Shown piece by piece: positions 25,543 to 33,889 of a stretch of DNA of 64,000 nucleotides. The notes below the pieces were generated by a model. That model saw only the letters and a program-made list of their open reading frames with translations, had not been told where the DNA came from and did no database searches. The stretch comes from Saccharicrinis sp963665705. Its GTDB lineage: Bacteria > Bacteroidota > Bacteroidia > Bacteroidales > Marinilabiliaceae. Made by a program: the position numbers and the translations under genes. Location of the stretch: the NCBI GenBank assembly GCA_963665705.1, contig OY762448.1, forward strand, positions 682,001 to 746,000. Direction: 5' to 3'. Numbering within the stretch: the first letter of the stretch is position 1; the number at the start of each line of letters is the position of its first letter.

Positions 25543-26637
25543 ATGAGAGGCGCTATACAAAGGCTTGACAGGTACATTATTCGTAAATTTTTAGGTACGT
25601 ATTTTTTTGCAATCCTATTGATTATCAGTATTGCAGTTGTGTTTGATATCACAGAAAAGATTGATAATTTTCTTGAGAATGGAGCTCCCGTTAAAGCTAT
25701 TATCTTTGATTATTATTTTAGTTTTATTCCATACTTTGCCAATTTATTCACTCCATTATTTGTATTTATTGCAGTAATCTTTTTTACATCAAAAATGGCT
25801 TATGATACGGAGATTATTGCCATTTTATCAAGTGGAATAAGCTTTAAAAGGTTAATGTTTCCATATTTTATTTCAGCCTTGATTATTGCTATATTTTCTT
25901 TTCTTTTAGGAGGTTATGTTATTCCTCCCTCAAATCAAACAAGATTAGAGTTTGAAGGTACATATGTAAAAAAGAAGAAAAAGGATACTGGGTTAAAGGG
26001 TATACATTTTCAATTAGAACCGGGCGTTTTTATTTATATGGGACGTTTTTATGGTTATAGTAATAAAGGAAGTAAGTTTAGCGCAGAAAGATTTGAAGGA
26101 ACAGTGCTTAAATCGAAATTAACAGCAAAAAATATTAAGTATTTAGAAGACGAGAAGAAGTGGCAGTTATCAAAATATATGATTAAAGATTTTATTGGTG
26201 ATAATAGAATCGATATTAGAGAAGGTGAAAAGTTAGATACCGTTTTTAATATGACACCAGAAGATTTTAAATCAGAACATAACTGGTTTGAGACGATGAC
26301 CTATACTGAACTTCATGATTATATAGAAATTCAGACTCAAAAAGGAGTTGGCTCAATAAAACCATATGTGATAGAGTATTATAAAAGGTTTGCTAATCCT
26401 TTTTCAGCATTTATATTAACGCTTATTGGAGTGTCTTTGGCATCACGAAAAGTAAGAGGTGGTATTGGATTACATATTGGAGTGGGATTAGCTTTAAGTT
26501 TTGGATATATTTTATTCATGACAATTTCAACCACCTTTGCAATAAATGGTAATATGAATCCTTTATTGGCTGTGTGGTTACCCAATATTGCCTTTGCAGT
26601 AATTGGGGTGTATTTGTATTTTAAAGCACCAAAGTAA
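25543..26637 (+). CDS. LptF/LptG-family permease
   Basis: About 364 aa; inner-membrane component of the LptB2FG lipopolysaccharide extraction complex (YjgP/YjgQ family). Structure: N-terminal LDRYIIRKFLGTYFFAILL, three membrane segments before a large periplasmic beta-jellyroll-type section (about 130-270), and three C-terminal segments (FSAFILTLIGVSLASRKVRGG, LALSFGYILFMTIS, LLAVWLPNIAFAVIGVYLYF). ATG at 25543 is chosen over an upstream TTG at 25507 because a TATTTTTG promoter-like box (25502-25509) lies between. F and G subunits cannot be separated with confidence. Downstream of tgt in the same direction. Confidence 0.92.
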   Translation: MRGAIQRLDRYIIRKFLGTYFFAILLIISIAVVFDITEKIDNFLENGAPVKAIIFDYYFSFIPYFANLFTPLFVFIAVIFFTSKMAYDTEIIAILSSGISFKRLMFPYFISALIIAIFSFLLGGYVIPPSNQTRLEFEGTYVKKKKKDTGLKGIHFQLEPGVFIYMGRFYGYSNKGSKFSAERFEGTVLKSKLTAKNIKYLEDEKKWQLSKYMIKDFIGDNRIDIREGEKLDTVFNMTPEDFKSEHNWFETMTYTELHDYIEIQTQKGVGSIKPYVIEYYKRFANPFSAFILTLIGVSLASRKVRGGIGLHIGVGLALSFGYILFMTISTTFAINGNMNPLLAVWLPNIAFAVIGVYLYFKAPK

Positions 26638-26807
26638 TATCGGTTAATGTTAAATATTTATCGCACTAGTTGCATAAACGTATTTATTTTCGGTTATTTG
26701 TGCGGTTTTTGAAAAATAATTTTCTAATTATTATATACCCAGAAATTCGCAAACTTTGTCTTTGTTATGACATTGATTTGTATTAGGTTAATTAAAAATG
26801 TTTAATT

Positions 26808-28352
26808 ATGTCATTGAAAAAACACATCCTTGATCTTCGTAAAAGAAAAGAGAAGGTTGAAATGGGTGGTGGTGAAAAAGCCATCGAAAAACAAGTGGCC
26901 ATGGGTAAAATGACTGCCCGTGAGCGTATTCTTGCCATTCTTGATCAGGATTCTTTTACAGAGTATGATCTTTTTGTTGAGCACGAAGCTAAAGACTTCG
27001 GAATGGACAAAAAGCAGCTTCATGGTGACGGTGTGATTATTGGTACAGGAACAATCTATGGAGCACCAATTGCGGTGTTTGCACAGGATTTTACTGTAGC
27101 AGGAGGATCTTTAGGGCTTATGCATGCTCGTAAGATCACAAAAATCATGGACCATGCATTAAAAATGCGTGTGCCGTTAATCGGAATTAACGATTCAGGT
27201 GGTGCCCGTATTCAGGAAGGTGTAAATTCACTTGCCGGTTACGGTGAGATCTTTTACAGAAACACAATTGCATCAGGAGTTATTCCACAAATTTCAGTAA
27301 TCTTAGGTCCTTGTGCCGGAGGAGCAGTTTATTCTCCAGCATTAACCGACTTTGTGTTTGTGGTTGATAGCATTTCTAAAATGTTTATCACAGGTCCTGG
27401 AGTAATTAAGTCAGTTCTTGGTGAAGAAATTTCTATGGAAGAATTAGGTGGTGCTCGTGTTCATGCAGAAACTACAGGTAACGCCCATTTCTTTGCAAAT
27501 AGTGAGCAGGAATGTTTTGAGCAAATTAAAAAGCTGATTACATTTATCCCTTGGAATAATACTAAAAAAGCTAAAGAATTCCCTCCAAAAGAACCAATTT
27601 ATAAAGGTAATATTGAAGATTTAATTCCTTCTGATCCGCGTAATCCTTATGATGTACGTGATGTAATCAAAGCTATCGTTGATGATGGTGATTTCTTTGA
27701 AATTCAGGAATTATTTGCTGCAAATATTGTAATTGGTTTTGGTCGTTTAAATGGTCAAACAATAGGTTTCGTAGCAAATCAGCCATTAGTGTTAGCTGGT
27801 GTATTAGATTGTGATAGTTCAGATAAAGCAGCTCGTTTTATTCGTTACTGTGATTCTTTTAATATTCCAATTGTAACTCTTGAGGATATGCCAGGATACC
27901 TTCCTGGAGCAGATCAAGAGCATGCTGGTGTTATTCGTCATGGAGCAAAAGTTCTTTATGCTTATTCTGAAGCTACAGTACCAAAAATTACTGTAATTCT
28001 TCGTAAAGCTTATGGTGGTGGTTATATTGCCATGAACTCTCGTCACTTAGGTGCTGACTTTATGTTTGCATGGCCTACTGCTGAGATTGCTGTTATGGGA
28101 CCTGAGGGTGCAGCTAATATTATCTTTAAAAAGGAGATTGAAAGTGCTGAAAATCCTGATGAAATGCGTAAACTTAAGGTGCAAGAGTACAAAGAGAAGT
28201 TTGCAAATCCATATGTTGCAGCAGCTAAAGGATATATCGATTCTGTTATAGAACCTAATGAAACACGTAATATTTTATTACATGCTTTAGAGGTTTCTGA
28301 AGGAAAAGATATTATTCATCCTACTAAAAAACATGGTATTCCTCCATTTTAA
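26808..28352 (+). CDS. Biotin-dependent acyl-CoA carboxyltransferase (propionyl-CoA carboxylase beta / methylmalonyl-CoA decarboxylase alpha type)
   Basis: 514 aa. Carboxyltransferase of the PccB/MmdA family, exchanging CO2 between biotin and propionyl-CoA/methylmalonyl-CoA. Visible crotonase-fold motifs: GKMTARERILAILDQDSF, ARIQEGVNSLAGYGEIF, GPCAGGAVYSPALTDF, and RKAYGGGYIAMNSRHLGADF. Followed after 12 nt by its biotin carrier protein; no biotin carboxylase is in the window. The end-of-window MeaB belongs to the same methylmalonyl-CoA pathway. Codon use (many CGT arginines, GGT glycines) is more biased than in neighbours, a sign of high expression. Direction (carboxylase or decarboxylase) cannot be decided from sequence. 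Confidence 0.94.
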   Translation: MSLKKHILDLRKRKEKVEMGGGEKAIEKQVAMGKMTARERILAILDQDSFTEYDLFVEHEAKDFGMDKKQLHGDGVIIGTGTIYGAPIAVFAQDFTVAGGSLGLMHARKITKIMDHALKMRVPLIGINDSGGARIQEGVNSLAGYGEIFYRNTIASGVIPQISVILGPCAGGAVYSPALTDFVFVVDSISKMFITGPGVIKSVLGEEISMEELGGARVHAETTGNAHFFANSEQECFEQIKKLITFIPWNNTKKAKEFPPKEPIYKGNIEDLIPSDPRNPYDVRDVIKAIVDDGDFFEIQELFAANIVIGFGRLNGQTIGFVANQPLVLAGVLDCDSSDKAARFIRYCDSFNIPIVTLEDMPGYLPGADQEHAGVIRHGAKVLYAYSEATVPKITVILRKAYGGGYIAMNSRHLGADFMFAWPTAEIAVMGPEGAANIIFKKEIESAENPDEMRKLKVQEYKEKFANPYVAAAKGYIDSVIEPNETRNILLHALEVSEGKDIIHPTKKHGIPPF

Positions 28353-28364
28353 AAACAACTAACG

Positions 28365-28685
28365 ATGAGTAAGAAAGAAGAATTGGTTGGTTTTAAGGTA
28401 CATACTATGGAGTACCAAACAAAAATTACTAAAAAGTATGCCAACAGGAAATCCTGGCAAGCACCAAATCCAAACGAAATCAAGTCGTATATTCCTGGAA
28501 CTATCGTTAAAATTAATGTTTCGGTTGGAGATAAAGTGAAAGAAGGAGATTCGTTATTGGTTTTAGAAGCTATGAAAATGCAAAATCAAATTGCTATGCC
28601 TTTTTCGGGTAAAGTAAAAGAGATTTGTGTTAAAGAAGGTGATAAAATACCAAAGAACGAGATTATGGTTGTTATTGAAGAGTAA
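28365..28685 (+). CDS. Biotin carboxyl carrier protein
   Basis: 106 aa. Biotinyl-lysine in the classical EAMKM motif (VLEAMKMQNQIAMPFSGKV), in a C-terminal biotinyl/lipoyl domain of about 70 residues (from SYIPGTIVKINVSVGDKV). The first ~40 residues are a basic, lysine-rich segment (MEYQTKITKKYANRKSWQA), different from the Pro/Ala-rich linkers common in other carriers; it may dock on the carboxyltransferase. Operon with the preceding carboxyltransferase gene. Confidence 0.95.
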   Translation: MSKKEELVGFKVHTMEYQTKITKKYANRKSWQAPNPNEIKSYIPGTIVKINVSVGDKVKEGDSLLVLEAMKMQNQIAMPFSGKVKEICVKEGDKIPKNEIMVVIEE

Positions 28686-28710
28686 TTATTTCGAAACAAT
28701 TAGATATATT

Positions 28711-28740
28711 AAGGCCCTGAGTTTTCAGGGCCTTTTTTAT
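28711..28740 (+). terminator. Terminator after the carboxylase operon
   Basis: Perfect 10-bp arms AAGGCCCTGA / TCAGGGCCTT with a 4-nt loop, followed by TTTTTA. It also lies just past the stop of the converging ispE gene. Confidence 0.92.
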
Positions 28741-28745
28741 GTGTA

Positions 28746-29558
28746 TTATAATTGTTCTGACCAACAGAAATATTCAGAAAATGTAAGGTGTGGTTTAGTG
28801 TCAAAAATACCAAAAACAGCCGCTCCACTTCCTGTCATTGATGCATATATAGCACCTTTATTATATAGTGTGTTTTTTATGTCTTCTATTGTTGCGTGAT
28901 TGGGGAAAACTGAATTTTCAAAATCATTGACGATAGATTTCTTCCAGTTTTCAATGGGCATATTGAGTTTTTCTTTCAATCCAATTTCAGGTATATATGG
29001 CGTAATGCCACTATAGGCTTCAGGTGTTGAAATATGAATGTCAGGTTTAACCAGTACTAAATATTTGTTTTTTAAATCAAGATTAAATGGATTTAAGATA
29101 TCACCTATTCCTGTTGCAATGCATGGTGTATTTAGAATAAAAAAGGCACAGTCAGCTCCTATTTTTGATGCATAGCCGATTAGCTTTTCCTTTGAAATAT
29201 TTAATTCAAACATCTCATTTAATGTGACTAATGTAAAAGCTGCATCTGCAGATCCTCCTCCTAAACCAGCGCCAAACGGAATGACTTTGTGTAAATGAAT
29301 TTTTACAGGAGGTATGTTAAAATCTTGTTTGAGTAATAAAAGAGCCTTTATACACAGGTTATTTTCAGCCTTACCATCAATTTCTATTCCACTACTACTC
29401 CATATGTAAGGTTCGTTGCTTGATTTATTTTCTAATATTTCAATGACATCATACAATTTTGTTGGGTAAAACAGAGTTTCAATATTATGGTAACCATCAG
29501 GTCGTTTTTCAGTAACATGAAGTCCGATGTTTATTTTTGCGTTTGGAAAACAAATCAT
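28746..29558 (-). CDS. ispE: 4-diphosphocytidyl-2-C-methyl-D-erythritol kinase
   Basis: 270 aa GHMP kinase of the MEP isoprenoid pathway, phosphorylating CDP-ME. Motifs: N-terminal NAKINIGLHVTEKRPDGYHN, glycine-rich ATP loop IPFGAGLGGGSADAAFTL, and C-terminal IYASMTGSGAAVFGIF. Monocistronic, divergent from dnaB. TATATTTG on the minus strand (29600-29593) is a probable -7 promoter box about 35 nt before the start codon. Confidence 0.96.
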   Translation of the reverse strand: MICFPNAKINIGLHVTEKRPDGYHNIETLFYPTKLYDVIEILENKSSNEPYIWSSSGIEIDGKAENNLCIKALLLLKQDFNIPPVKIHLHKVIPFGAGLGGGSADAAFTLVTLNEMFELNISKEKLIGYASKIGADCAFFILNTPCIATGIGDILNPFNLDLKNKYLVLVKPDIHISTPEAYSGITPYIPEIGLKEKLNMPIENWKKSIVNDFENSVFPNHATIEDIKNTLYNKGAIYASMTGSGAAVFGIFDTKPHLTFSEYFCWSEQL

Positions 29559-29737
29559 AAAATAATATTAATACGAGATTTTTAAAACTTTTCAAATATA
29601 TTAAAGTATCAAGTATTGAGTATCAATAACAAGTATTTTTAAGTGAAATATTTTGACGAAAGGGTTGTGTTAACGTGATATTTTATAGCAAAAACTAATT
29701 AACTTTGTCAACCCTTTGAAAAAATGAATTACAGGTT

Positions 29738-31303
29738 ATGGCACAAAAAAGGAATTATACAAACAAAAAAGTACCAAGTGTAGATTTAGAGGTGGGTAAG
29801 ATGCCACCGCAGGTGTTGGATTTAGAAGAGGCTGTATTAGGTGCTTTGATGTTAGAGAAGGAGGCTTTTACCAGTGTGGGAGAGTTGCTAAAACCTGAGT
29901 GCTTTTATAAAGAGGCTCACCAGAAGATTTATGCGGCTATTCAGAATTTATATAGTAAGGAATATCCTGTTGATATGCTTACTGTTACTGAAGAGTTGAG
30001 AGGTGCTGGGCATCTTGAAGAAATCGGAGGTGCTTTTTTTATTACACAACTTACCGGTCGGGTGGCTTCTGCAGCGCATATTGATTATCATGCCCGTATT
30101 ATTTGGCAAAAATATTTACAGAGAGAGGTTATTAAAATTAGCTCTGAGATACAAACCAAAGCATATGATGAAGGGATTGATGTTGATGATTTGCTGGATG
30201 AATCAGAAAGTGCATTCTTTAAGCTGAGTCAGGGTAATATGAAAAAGGATGTTACCCAAATTAATCCGGTTATTGATGAAGCTATTGAGATGATTAAAGA
30301 GGCATCTCAGCGTAGTGATGGATTAAGTGGTGTACCTTCCGGCTTTACCGAATTGGATAGAATAACATCAGGATGGCAGAAAACAGATATGATTGTTATT
30401 GCTGCTCGTCCTGCCATGGGTAAAACGGCTTTTGTATTATCTATGGCTCGAAATATGGCCTTGCAATTTAATCAGGGAGTAGCAGTTTTCTCTCTGGAGA
30501 TGGGGAATGTTCAGTTGGTTAATCGTTTGATTGTTTCTGAAACTGAACTTCCTGCTGAAAAGATTAAAAAAGGTAATCTGGCTAGTTATGAGTGGGAACA
30601 ATTAGACCATAAAATACAGAATTTAATTGATGCTCCTATCTTTGTTGATGATTCTCCCGGTTTATCTGTTTTTGAATTAAGGGCCAAGTGTAGGAGACTT
30701 AAAAAACAGCATGATATTCAGGTTGTTATTATCGATTACCTTCAGTTGATGAATGCCAATGGTATGAATCCAGGTTCTCGTCAGGAGGAGGTGAGTATGA
30801 TTTCCCGTTCCTTAAAAGGTTTAGCCAAGGAATTAAACATTCCTATTATCGCCTTATCTCAGTTGAATCGTGGTGTGGAGGGACGTGCTGGTGCTGAAGG
30901 TAAGAGACCGCAGCTTTCTGATTTGAGGGAGTCTGGTGCGATTGAGCAGGATGCCGATATGGTATGCTTTATTCACCGTCCGGAATATTATAAAATTACT
31001 GAGGATGAGCAGGGTAATTCACTAATAGGAATGGGTGAAATTATTATTGCGAAGCATCGTAACGGTGCAACAGGAGATGTAAGATTGAGGTTCCGTGGAG
31101 AATTGGCTAGATTTGAGAATCCGGATACAGGGGTATTTGGTGATGATCTGGGAGTAGACCAGGGAGGGCAGTCTGTTACCTATGGTTCAAAAATGAATGA
31201 ACCTGCTGAAGGAGGATTTGCTCAACCAGCAAATAATAATTTTGGATTACCTGATTTTCCAGATGCTCCGCCAACTCCATTTGATAATGATGCACCTTTT
31301 TAA
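29738..31303 (+). CDS. dnaB: Replicative DNA helicase DnaB
   Basis: 521 aa hexameric replicative helicase. N-terminal helical domain begins PPQVLDLEEAVLGALMLEKE. The RecA-like domain follows: Walker A AARPAMGKTAFVLS (Lys229), QVVIIDYLQLMNAN (Walker B), LSQLNRGVEGR, and DLRESGAIEQDADMV plus HRNGATGDVRLRF near the C-terminus. The last 70 residues are a Gly/Pro/Asn-rich flexible tail ending DAPPTPFDNDAPF, a common SSB-like acidic tip. No intein is present. A TAACTTTG box (29700-29707) lies 30 nt upstream of the start. Confidence 0.97.
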   Translation: MAQKRNYTNKKVPSVDLEVGKMPPQVLDLEEAVLGALMLEKEAFTSVGELLKPECFYKEAHQKIYAAIQNLYSKEYPVDMLTVTEELRGAGHLEEIGGAFFITQLTGRVASAAHIDYHARIIWQKYLQREVIKISSEIQTKAYDEGIDVDDLLDESESAFFKLSQGNMKKDVTQINPVIDEAIEMIKEASQRSDGLSGVPSGFTELDRITSGWQKTDMIVIAARPAMGKTAFVLSMARNMALQFNQGVAVFSLEMGNVQLVNRLIVSETELPAEKIKKGNLASYEWEQLDHKIQNLIDAPIFVDDSPGLSVFELRAKCRRLKKQHDIQVVIIDYLQLMNANGMNPGSRQEEVSMISRSLKGLAKELNIPIIALSQLNRGVEGRAGAEGKRPQLSDLRESGAIEQDADMVCFIHRPEYYKITEDEQGNSLIGMGEIIIAKHRNGATGDVRLRFRGELARFENPDTGVFGDDLGVDQGGQSVTYGSKMNEPAEGGFAQPANNNFGLPDFPDAPPTPFDNDAPF

Positions 31304-31330
31304 TAGATATTAAGGAAGATATAAAATATA

Positions 31331-31374
31331 ATGCTCTGTACGGATTTGAATAATGTATAGAGCATTTTTTTTTG
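31331..31374 (+). terminator. Terminator after dnaB
   Basis: 11-bp stem ATGCTCTGTAC / GTATAGAGCAT (one G-T pair), 13-nt loop, then nine T. It lies between the converging dnaB and HAD-phosphatase genes. Confidence 0.88.
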
Positions 31375-31379
31375 ATATT

Positions 31380-32075
31380 TTATTTCACAATTTCTAATAA
31401 TTCCGTTAAATCAGATATCTCATTTTTTAGTTTTCGATTGTGAGTGTTTTTGTTTGGATTAAAAAATACGTAATCTAATCCAAAGTTAATGGCTCCATCA
31501 ATATCTGTATCAAGATTATCTCCAATAATTAAGCATTCTTTTTTTCTTGCATTTGCACTTTTTACAGCATACTCAAAAAAAGCAGTTTTGGGTTTTGAAG
31601 CACCAATTGTTTCAGATATAAATATTTTAGAAAAGAATTGTTCAAGATTGCTATTTTTTAATTTAATGAATTGAACTTCTTTAAAACCATTTGTGATAAT
31701 ATGTAATATGTATCTTTTTTTAAGTTCCGTTAGTACTTCTATGGCATTAGGCATAAGGGCTGTTTTAGTTGGACTCACGGTAATGTAGTCTTTGCCGAAA
31801 TGTTCAGCGATTGATTCATCTTTAATACCTGCTTCGGAAAAAGGAGTGTTAAATCGGTCAAAATTTAGATTCTCTTTTGTTATTTTTCCTTGGCGGTATA
31901 AAGTCCATAGTTCTTCGTTATGAGCCTCATACCTTTCGTAAAATTGAGTAAAACTATCAAAAGATGCCTCAAGATGATATTTTGCAAATAATTCTTCCAG
32001 AGTTTGTATAGAATTTGTTTCAAAATCCCACAAGGTGTGATCTAAATCAAAAAATAAGTGGCTGTATTTTTTCAT
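31380..32075 (-). CDS. HAD-superfamily hydrolase, YjjG-type nucleotidase
   Basis: 231 aa. Motif I FFDLDHTLWDFETN with the nucleophile Asp, a helical cap, motif II HIITNGFKEVQ, motif III lysine in KIFISETIGASKPKTAFF, and motif IV LIIGDNLDTDIDGAINFGL (quoted in part: GDNLDTDIDGA). DHTLWDF is characteristic of YjjG-like pyrimidine 5'-nucleotidases that clear non-canonical nucleotides. The ATG at 32075 is preferred to one at 32096. TACCTTTG on the minus strand (32101-32094) is a likely promoter box 19 nt upstream. Confidence 0.92.
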   Translation of the reverse strand: MKKYSHLFFDLDHTLWDFETNSIQTLEELFAKYHLEASFDSFTQFYERYEAHNEELWTLYRQGKITKENLNFDRFNTPFSEAGIKDESIAEHFGKDYITVSPTKTALMPNAIEVLTELKKRYILHIITNGFKEVQFIKLKNSNLEQFFSKIFISETIGASKPKTAFFEYAVKSANARKKECLIIGDNLDTDIDGAINFGLDYVFFNPNKNTHNRKLKNEISDLTELLEIVK

Positions 32076-32162
32076 GATAAGTAAATGTTGGTACAAAGGT
32101 ATTTATAAACTTGTAAAACCATCTTTGTTATCTGAATAAAGTTTTATTTTAGAGTAAACAAA

Positions 32163-32185
32163 AAACTCCGCTAAAAGCGGAGTTT
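32163..32185 (-). terminator. Terminator after the split lipoprotein genes
   Basis: Perfect 10-bp arms AAACTCCGCT / AGCGGAGTTT with loop AAA, followed on the minus strand by a T-rich run. It lies 22 nt after the stop of the C-terminal part. Confidence 0.88.
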
Positions 32186-32207
32186 AATTATATTTTAAAG
32201 GGAAATA

Positions 32208-32597
32208 TTAATTCACTTGTACTACAAGGAATTTAGAGATACTCCAAAAATCTTCTTTATTTAAAATTTTAATTGTTTTAGTATCCTCTTCTCCATTAAT
32301 CATTTCGTATGAACCTTCCGGATGGTTGGTTAAGAATTTGTATTTAGGTCTGAATAAAGGAATCTCTTCAACTTCACGAATATCTACTTTTGTAAAGTAA
32401 TCTTCATTGAAATCTTTAGTAAGTACCTTTTGTTTGCCAATTATGGGTAGGCCTTCACTTGAAATAACATTATGTTCCTTAAGTTCTTTTTTAGTTCCAA
32501 AAGCATAATATCCTGAGTATAACTCTGTGGTTGTTGAGTCTAAAACAGCTCGAGTTTTTTCATTGGAATTGCGAATTGAATCAATTACCTGACTCAT
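32208..32597 (-). CDS. C-terminal part of a frameshifted coiled-coil lipoprotein
   Basis: 129 aa with no signal peptide. It contains the globular half of a Bacteroidetes lipoprotein family that I recall as one chain of about 280-300 aa: YYAFGTKKELKEHNVIS, FNEDYFTKVDIREVEEIPLF, LTNHPEGSYEM, and the ending EDFWSISKFLVVQV. The only start is an ATG overlapping the upstream stop (ATGA, 32594-32597). One extra A (GCAATG instead of GCATG) would fuse it in frame with the preceding gene into a 291-aa protein. If translated alone it would stay in the cytosol. Function unknown. Confidence 0.7.
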   Translation of the reverse strand: MSQVIDSIRNSNEKTRAVLDSTTTELYSGYYAFGTKKELKEHNVISSEGLPIIGKQKVLTKDFNEDYFTKVDIREVEEIPLFRPKYKFLTNHPEGSYEMINGEEDTKTIKILNKEDFWSISKFLVVQVN

Positions 32598-33082
32598 GCT
32601 TCTACAGTAAAGTTTAAAGAAGCAATTTCAATATTCTTATTGTTTAATAACTCGTTTAATTGAATGATTTCTACACTTTTATCTTTTAATTGTTTGTTCA
32701 GGCGAGATACCAGATTTGTTAAATTTTTATTGTCAGAACTTGATTTTTTTATTCGTTTTTCTAATTCTGCTATTTTTTCTTTATTAGCAAGCATTAGATT
32801 ATAGATATCCTGAATGTCATTATTAATTTTATCCTGAATTTGATCAGAATTTGCTTCAGGAGCACTCATGTTTACTTCAATAAGATTTTCTTTTTCTTTG
32901 ATAGCCTGTAAATTTTCATCTATAGCAACCAGAGAGCTTGCCAGATCGTTTAATATTTTGTCTTTTTCAGCACTGGCTATTAATAATGAATCTTTTTGTT
33001 GTGTTATTTTTTTTGTTGAAGAAGGACCGTTACATGCCACGATACTTGCGACTAAGAGTAGTGAAAAAACTATTTTCTTCAT
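32594..33082 (-). CDS. N-terminal part of a frameshifted coiled-coil lipoprotein
   Basis: 162 aa. Lipoprotein signal MKKIVFSLLLVASIVACNGP with the lipobox cysteine at 17, then an almost continuous coiled coil (SLLIASAEKDKILNDLASSL, IAELEKRIKKSSSDNKNLTN, LKDKSVEIIQLNELLNNKNI). It stops abruptly at TVEA while heptads continue in the next frame as MSQVIDSIRNSNEK. This is a single-base frameshift, either a true mutation, a sequencing error, or a coupled two-polypeptide state. The family function is unknown. Confidence 0.75.
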   Translation of the reverse strand: MKKIVFSLLLVASIVACNGPSSTKKITQQKDSLLIASAEKDKILNDLASSLVAIDENLQAIKEKENLIEVNMSAPEANSDQIQDKINNDIQDIYNLMLANKEKIAELEKRIKKSSSDNKNLTNLVSRLNKQLKDKSVEIIQLNELLNNKNIEIASLNFTVEA

Positions 33083-33143
33083 AATAAATTGTGTTGTGTG
33101 TTAATTGTATTTTTTATTATTGGCTTAATATAAAGGTTTAATT

Positions 33144-33866
33144 TTATAAGTCATTCATTTCTTTATATTTATTTCCTTTTTTACGTTCAATTTTTTCATG
33201 TAAACCATCAACAATAATAACAATTTCTCCCTTTACAGTTTTGCTATTAAAGTGATCAATCAGCTCTTTAAGCGTACCTCGGGCGTTTTCTTCATGTATT
33301 TTTGTCAATTCCCTTGAAACTGAAGCTTTCCTGTCTTTGCCAAGTGTTTCTGCTAATTGTTGTAACATTTTAACAAGTCGAAATGGTGATTCATAAAAAA
33401 TCATGGTACGGCTTTCATTTTCAATAGCCTGAAGCCTTTTTTGACGACCTTTTTTTTGCGGGAGAAATCCTTCAAAACAAAATCGTTCATTAGGCAGGCC
33501 TGAGTTTACCAAAGCAGGAACAAAAGCTGTAGCACCAGGAAGGCATTCTACATCAACATCTTCATCAATAGCATGTTTTACCAGTAAATAACCGGGATCT
33601 GAAATAGCAGGAGTTCCGGCATCAGAAATTAAAGCACATGATTCTCCTCCCAAAATTCTTTGAACAATCATCTCTGATGTTTTGTGCTCATTAAATTTAT
33701 GATGAGAATACATTTTTGCTTCTATTTCAAAATGTTTTAGTAAAAAACCTGATTTTCGAGTGTCTTCAGCTAAAATAAAGTCTACTTCTTTAAGTATTCT
33801 TAAAGCACGAAGTGTAATATCTTCGAGGTTTCCAATTGGTGTTGGAATAATATATAGTTTTGCCAT
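33144..33866 (-). CDS. rsmI: 16S rRNA (cytidine1402-2'-O)-methyltransferase
   Basis: 240 aa. 2'-O-methylation of C1402 in the ribosomal decoding centre. Motifs: N-terminal YIIPTPIGNLEDITLRAL, ILAEDTRKSGFLLKHF, ALISDAGTPAISDPGYLLV (SAM-binding), CLPGATAFVPALVNSGL, and FCFEGFLPQKKGRQKRL. The C-terminal basic tail (ERKKGNKYKEMNDL) follows the domain. Lies 23 nt after an unknown gene (33890), likely one operon. Confidence 0.96.
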   Translation of the reverse strand: MAKLYIIPTPIGNLEDITLRALRILKEVDFILAEDTRKSGFLLKHFEIEAKMYSHHKFNEHKTSEMIVQRILGGESCALISDAGTPAISDPGYLLVKHAIDEDVDVECLPGATAFVPALVNSGLPNERFCFEGFLPQKKGRQKRLQAIENESRTMIFYESPFRLVKMLQQLAETLGKDRKASVSRELTKIHEENARGTLKELIDHFNSKTVKGEIVIIVDGLHEKIERKKGNKYKEMNDL

Positions 33867-33889
33867 TTAGTGACTTAATTTCTATAAAA

